Below are positions 6,465 to 8,714 of a stretch of DNA of 8,714 nucleotides, piece after piece. A program made the position numbers and the translations under genes. The DNA comes from Spirochaetota bacterium (GTDB lineage: Bacteria; Spirochaetota; UBA12135; COTS27), in NCBI GenBank assembly GCA_030621685.1, contig JAUXHF010000071.1, forward strand, positions 1 through 8,714, given 5' to 3'. A model generated the notes under the pieces. That model was given only the letters and a program-made list of their open reading frames with translations, searched no databases and was not told where the DNA came from. The first letter of the stretch is position 1; every line of letters begins with the position of its first letter.

Positions 6465-7142
6465 ATGCCCCCCCCACCAATGAAGCAGAATAAAGAAACG
6501 AAGCCTGAAGAAACGAAGCCGGTAACAGCAACGGCTAAGGCTAAGGCAAAGGCTAAGCAAAACTTCCCAAACTACGAAGAAGAACTTGCTTTGAAGAAAG
6601 CTGAGCCTACGGGTTTGAATCAGCTACTAGGTAACTTTCTGAAGGCTAATGAAAAAGGCGTAACTATTGGCAGAGCGCTTTTAGCATGGGAATCTATTCT
6701 AAAAGAAGTGTTCTGCGATTTTCCCGAGCAAGCAAAGCATCTTGCTCGGGTAAGCGAAAGTTATGCTCTTGAAAGCGATAGGCTTATTATTCATACGAGC
6801 AGCGCCGAAGCAAGCGCGGAGCTTTTAGCTCAGAAGACCAGCATTTTAAAGTTTTTCAATAAGCGATTTCCCGGCCTTGTTATCAACAAACTTATTTTAC
6901 GTTATAGAAACTCTGATAGCAGCCATGCCACAGGGGAGGCCAGTTCGAAAAATAAGATAGAGCTACAAAATTTGGAAACTTCAAATTACGCCCAGCCTCC
7001 CCAAAGCAGGCATAGCCAATATATTAAAAAAAAACACATGGCCAAGAATTTTTTAGATGATTTATATCCTGAAAGCACTATTCGTTCAGCCTACCTAGAC
7101 GTAAGCGAGGAAGGTGGAGAACCCTTTCATCTTTACGATTAA
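6465..7142 (+). CDS. DUF721/DciA-like protein
   Basis: Residues about 48-148 match the DUF721 pattern: a GLNQLLGNFL helix, then a basic/GRALLAWESILKE segment with the conserved Trp, then LIIHTSSAEASAELLAQKTSILKFFNKRF and a closing KLILRYR strand. DUF721 includes DciA, which helps load the replicative helicase, and many small proteins of unknown role; I infer a nucleic-acid-related role only by family. The first 35 residues are low-complexity (KETKPEETKP, TAKAKAKAKAK) and probably disordered. A C8 tract follows the start codon. AAGAAGAG (6443-6450) is better spaced for the ATG at 6461 than for 6465, but 6461 is out of frame with eight C residues. ATG 6480 is a third, in-frame option. An A9 run at 7026-7034 precedes the last 36 residues. 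The final residues (AYLDVSEEGGEPFHLYD) are encoded by the first unit of the downstream repeat array. It is probably cotranscribed with mnmG. Confidence 0.75.
   Translation: MPPPPMKQNKETKPEETKPVTATAKAKAKAKQNFPNYEEELALKKAEPTGLNQLLGNFLKANEKGVTIGRALLAWESILKEVFCDFPEQAKHLARVSESYALESDRLIIHTSSAEASAELLAQKTSILKFFNKRFPGLVINKLILRYRNSDSSHATGEASSKNKIELQNLETSNYAQPPQSRHSQYIKKKHMAKNFLDDLYPESTIRSAYLDVSEEGGEPFHLYD
6468..6475 (+). repeat. C8 homopolymer at the start of the DUF721 gene
   Basis: Eight C residues directly follow the ATG at 6465. ATG 6461 and ATG 6465 are offset by one frame (ATGGATG). With seven C the first is in frame, with eight the second, with nine neither, leaving only ATG 6480. Confidence 0.85.
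6723..6750. repeat. Perfect 10-bp inverted repeat within the DUF721 coding region
   Basis: CCCGAGCAAG (6723-6732) and CTTGCTCGGG (6741-6750) are exact reverse complements around an 8-base loop. They encode part of FPEQAKHLARV. No T tract follows, so it is not a standard terminator. Confidence 0.8.
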
Positions 7143-7407
7143 ACAAGCTGGCTGCAAACACAGTTGCTAGCCTACTTAGACATAAAAGCGAGTAAGGTAA
7201 CCCTTTCGTCTTTACGATTAAAGAAGCTGGCTGCAAACACAGTTGCTAGCCTATTTAGACATAAGCGAGGAAGGTAACCCTTTCATCTTTACGATTAAAC
7301 ACGCTGGCTACAAACACCAAACACAATTGCTAGCCTACTTAGACATAAGCGAGGAAGGTAACCCTTTCGTCTTTAGGATTAAACACGCTGGCTGCAAACA
7401 CAGTTAT
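7089..7407 (+). repeat. Array of four imperfect ~80-bp tandem repeats derived from the 3' end of the DUF721 gene
   Basis: Units begin at 7089, 7170, 7249 and 7333 (lengths 81, 79, 84 and about 75). Each starts GCCTA, continues with a TTAGACATAAGCGAGGAAGG-like block, then ACCCTTTC, TTTACGATTAAA, GCTGGCTGCAAACACA and TTGCTA. Unit 1 is the real end of the DUF721 gene with its TAA (7140-7142); the others lack a GGAG present in unit 1 and so would read a different frame. At two unit junctions (7150-7172 and 7229-7251) GGCTGCAA pairs with TTGCTAGCC, giving an 8-bp stem with one bulged base and a 6-base loop. The units lack unique spacers between conserved repeats, so this is not a CRISPR array. Confidence 0.85.
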
Positions 7408-7534
7408 AACACAAGGCTTGGTTTTACTCTTTAGCCGATATCCCTGTACTAAAGAATCTTGGATAGCTTTTCTTCTACTAGAAGATAGAGCTGTTTATTA
7501 TTGTAATAAAAATATTTAAGATTTATTTTCTGCT
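7408..7534. other. Convergent intergenic region with two palindromes
   Basis: This stretch lies between the DUF721 repeat array (plus strand) and oppF (minus strand). It holds TCTTCTA/TAGAAGA around one base (7471-7485), and TTTATTA/TAATAAA around TTG (7494-7510). Both are perfect and could fold in transcripts from either side; neither has a convincing T tract, so a terminator role is only plausible. I see no gene here. Confidence 0.5.
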
Positions 7535-7561
7535 GGCTTAGAGGCGTTTTTCCTCTAAGCC
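7535..7561 (-). other. 10-bp hairpin spanning the oppF stop codon
   Basis: GGCTTAGAGG (7535-7544) and CCTCTAAGCC (7552-7561) are perfect reverse complements with a 7-base loop. On the minus strand the stem encloses the end of oppF, including its TAA, and no run of U follows. It is more likely a transcript-end stabilising structure than a classical terminator. Confidence 0.6.
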
Positions 7562-8554
7562 ATGGCATGCTGCCAAGACGTTCTTTCCATAGCTTTGCAA
7601 CTTTGGTTTTTCAGCATAACACCTATCCTTAACGTAAGGGCAGCGAGAGGCAAAACTGCAGCTGTTTAGATCTAAGCCAACAGGAGTAGGTATGTCGCCC
7701 TTAAGTTCAATACGCTGAGCAAGCGGTTTTCCAAATTCGGGAACAGCACTTAGCAAAGCCTTCGTATAAGGATGCAAAGGTTTTCTAAAGACATCGGAGG
7801 TTTTTCCTATCTCACAGAGGCTACCAAGATAGATAACGGCTATTCTATCGGCCATATGCTTTGTGATGGAAAGGTCATGTGTGATAAAGAGGCAGGTAAG
7901 CCCTTTATTCTTTTTTAACTCGGAGAGAATGTTGAGGATTTGCGCTTGAACAGAGACATCTAAGGCAGAAACAGGTTCATCGGCAACAAGAAACTCGCAG
8001 TTGCTAATGAGGGCTCTAGCAATAGCAATACGTTGCTGCTGCCCGCCAGAGAGTTCATGCGGAAATCGGGAAAGGCTATCTTCTCCCATAGCGCAAATGT
8101 TAAGCATTTCTTTGGTCTTGTTCTGACGTTCTGTGAAATTCATTTTTGGGTAATGAATGGATAAGGGTTCGTGCATGATTTCTTGCACACGCATACGCGG
8201 CGAGAGCGAGGCGAAGGGGTTCTGAAATATCATCTGCATTTTTTTTCGATAGGAAAAAAGCTGTTTCCGGCTAAGCCTTTCAATTGCCTTATCTCTGTAG
8301 AGAATAGAGCCACTGCTTAGGTCTAACAGGCGCATAATCATCTGGGCAATTGTTGATTTCCCAGAGCCGCTCTCTCCCACTAAGGCAAGCATTTCTCCCT
8401 TAAGTATCTCAAAGCTTATGTCGTTAACGGCATGCAAAATGCGGGTGCTATCTGCTTGGTCTTGCTGTTTCTTTTTCAAAAAAACTGTTTTAAAAAAACT
8501 GCTTTCTAAAACAAAACTTTTTTTCAAATTTCTTATGCTAAGTAGTGATTCCAT
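7538..8554 (-). CDS. oppF: Oligopeptide/dipeptide-type ABC transporter ATP-binding protein
   Basis: This is the cytoplasmic ATPase subunit that would power uptake of peptides or similar solutes through an inner-membrane permease. The 338-residue protein is complete: Walker A GESGSGKST (60-68), Q-loop QNPFASLSPR (111-120), signature LSGGQQQR (168-175), Walker B LVADEP (189-194), switch His226 in ITHDL, and the C-terminal oligopeptide-transporter region with HPYTKALLSAVP (261-272). Four cysteines (299, 305, 312, 330) follow the spacing of the cluster-binding cysteines seen in the OppD/DppD-type C-terminus. The Q-loop form QNPFASLSPRM and single ATPase domain favour OppF or DppF over OppD, though the substrate cannot be told. 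The start ATG (8552-8554) begins MESLLSIRNL at a normal family distance from Walker A; no good ribosome site is visible. A truncated copy of its first ~45 codons lies directly upstream, where oppD would usually be expected. Confidence 0.92.
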   Translation of the reverse strand: MESLLSIRNLKKSFVLESSFFKTVFLKKKQQDQADSTRILHAVNDISFEILKGEMLALVGESGSGKSTIAQMIMRLLDLSSGSILYRDKAIERLSRKQLFSYRKKMQMIFQNPFASLSPRMRVQEIMHEPLSIHYPKMNFTERQNKTKEMLNICAMGEDSLSRFPHELSGGQQQRIAIARALISNCEFLVADEPVSALDVSVQAQILNILSELKKNKGLTCLFITHDLSITKHMADRIAVIYLGSLCEIGKTSDVFRKPLHPYTKALLSAVPEFGKPLAQRIELKGDIPTPVGLDLNSCSFASRCPYVKDRCYAEKPKLQSYGKNVLAACHGLEEKRL

Positions 8555-8571
8555 GACAGGCGTTGTGAGGC

Positions 8572-8714
8572 TTAAAGATTTTCAAAACTCATGCCGCTAG
8601 CGGCATGCAAAATGCGCGTAGTATCTGCTTGGCCTTGTTGTTTCTTTTTCAAAAAAACTGTTTTAAGAAAACTTTTTTCTAAAACAAAACTTTTTTTCAA
8701 ATTTCTTATGCTAA
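8572..8714 (-). pseudogene. Truncated duplicate of the oppF 5' end (partial at window edge)
   Basis: On the minus strand this reads SIRNLKKSFVLEKSF, continues through KTVFLKKKQQ and ends ILHAASGMSFENL followed by TAA (8574-8572). It parallels residues 6-50 of the intact oppF product with a few substitutions, and then stops before any Walker A motif. It therefore cannot be a working ATPase. The stop lies 17 bases before the oppF ATG. The upstream part is outside the window, so I cannot say whether it has its own start. Confidence 0.75.
8590..8607. repeat. 18-bp perfect palindrome in the truncated oppF copy
   Basis: CATGCCGCTAGCGGCATG is fully self-complementary without a loop. The aligned bases in the intact copy (8417-8434) differ at four places and are not fully palindromic. 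It lies about 40 bases upstream of the oppF ATG on the minus strand, a position compatible with an operator, but nothing else supports that. Confidence 0.7.

Larger units (their letters stand above)
8401..8714. repeat. Direct repeat pair with 173-bp period
   Basis: Bases 8429-8541 match 8602-8714 without gaps, with 8 differences in 113 positions by eye. Weaker similarity extends left to about 8401/8574, and the right limit is beyond the window. This is a direct duplication of the oppF 5' end. Confidence 0.85.

Noticed and set aside
7089..7407. CRISPR array
   Set aside because: The whole unit is repeated with drift; there are no short conserved repeats separated by unique spacers and no cas genes nearby.
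7243..7434. A 63-codon plus-strand frame with TTG start encoding two copies of AYLDISEEGNPF
   Set aside because: It lies wholly inside the repeat array, has no ribosome site or good start, and is a shifted copy of the DUF721 gene's 3' end. I treat it as repeat sequence, though the open frame across units 3-4 is noted.
8418..8600. A 60-codon plus-strand frame
   Set aside because: It is antisense to the oppF start and to its truncated duplicate, and its sequence shows no recognisable domain.

Overview
The window reads as a bacterial chromosome segment. In order it holds a partial jag/khpB end, mnmE, a type II restriction-modification (RM) cassette, mnmG, a DUF721/DciA-like gene, and, on the opposite strand, an oppF-like ABC ATPase. 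The order jag-mnmE-mnmG is typical of the region around the replication origin in many bacteria. My best guess for the host is a Treponema-like spirochaete. This rests on the resemblance of the nuclease to the TdeIII family (named from Treponema denticola) and on general protein character; I hold it weakly because no rRNA or other decisive marker is present.

Layout. Bases 1-128 encode the C-terminal R3H domain of Jag/KhpB. mnmE (266-1864, TTG start) ends at a factor-independent terminator (1863-1892). A good sigma70-type promoter (1966-1993) then drives a DNA methyltransferase (2022-3659) and a TdeIII-family endonuclease (3738-4421, with conserved N-terminal residues encoded upstream of that ATG). 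This cassette is visibly AT-rich: bases 2641-2700 hold 12 G/C in 60, whereas 4561-4620 in mnmG hold 35 in 60. It separates mnmE from mnmG, whose products together form the enzyme that modifies the tRNA wobble uridine. mnmG (4514-6454) is followed six to ten bases later by a DUF721/DciA-like gene (6465-7142). The 3' end of that gene has been copied into an array of four imperfect ~80-bp repeats (7089-~7407). A convergent intergenic region with several hairpins follows, then oppF on the minus strand (7538-8554). A truncated second copy of the oppF 5' end (8572-8714) runs off the window edge.

The most striking theme is small-scale instability at places that control expression. The endonuclease N-terminus is joined to its only sensible ATG by an A8 tract that is one base short of in-frame. 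The DUF721 gene begins with a C8 tract downstream of two staggered ATGs, so that C7 or C8 each puts a different ATG in frame and C9 puts neither. The methyltransferase carries an A10 tract near its start. MnmE contains an 18-bp tandem duplication next to its catalytic glutamate. The dciA and oppF ends have been tandemly duplicated. These could be phase-variation devices, ordinary decay, or homopolymer sequencing errors; the sequence alone cannot separate them.
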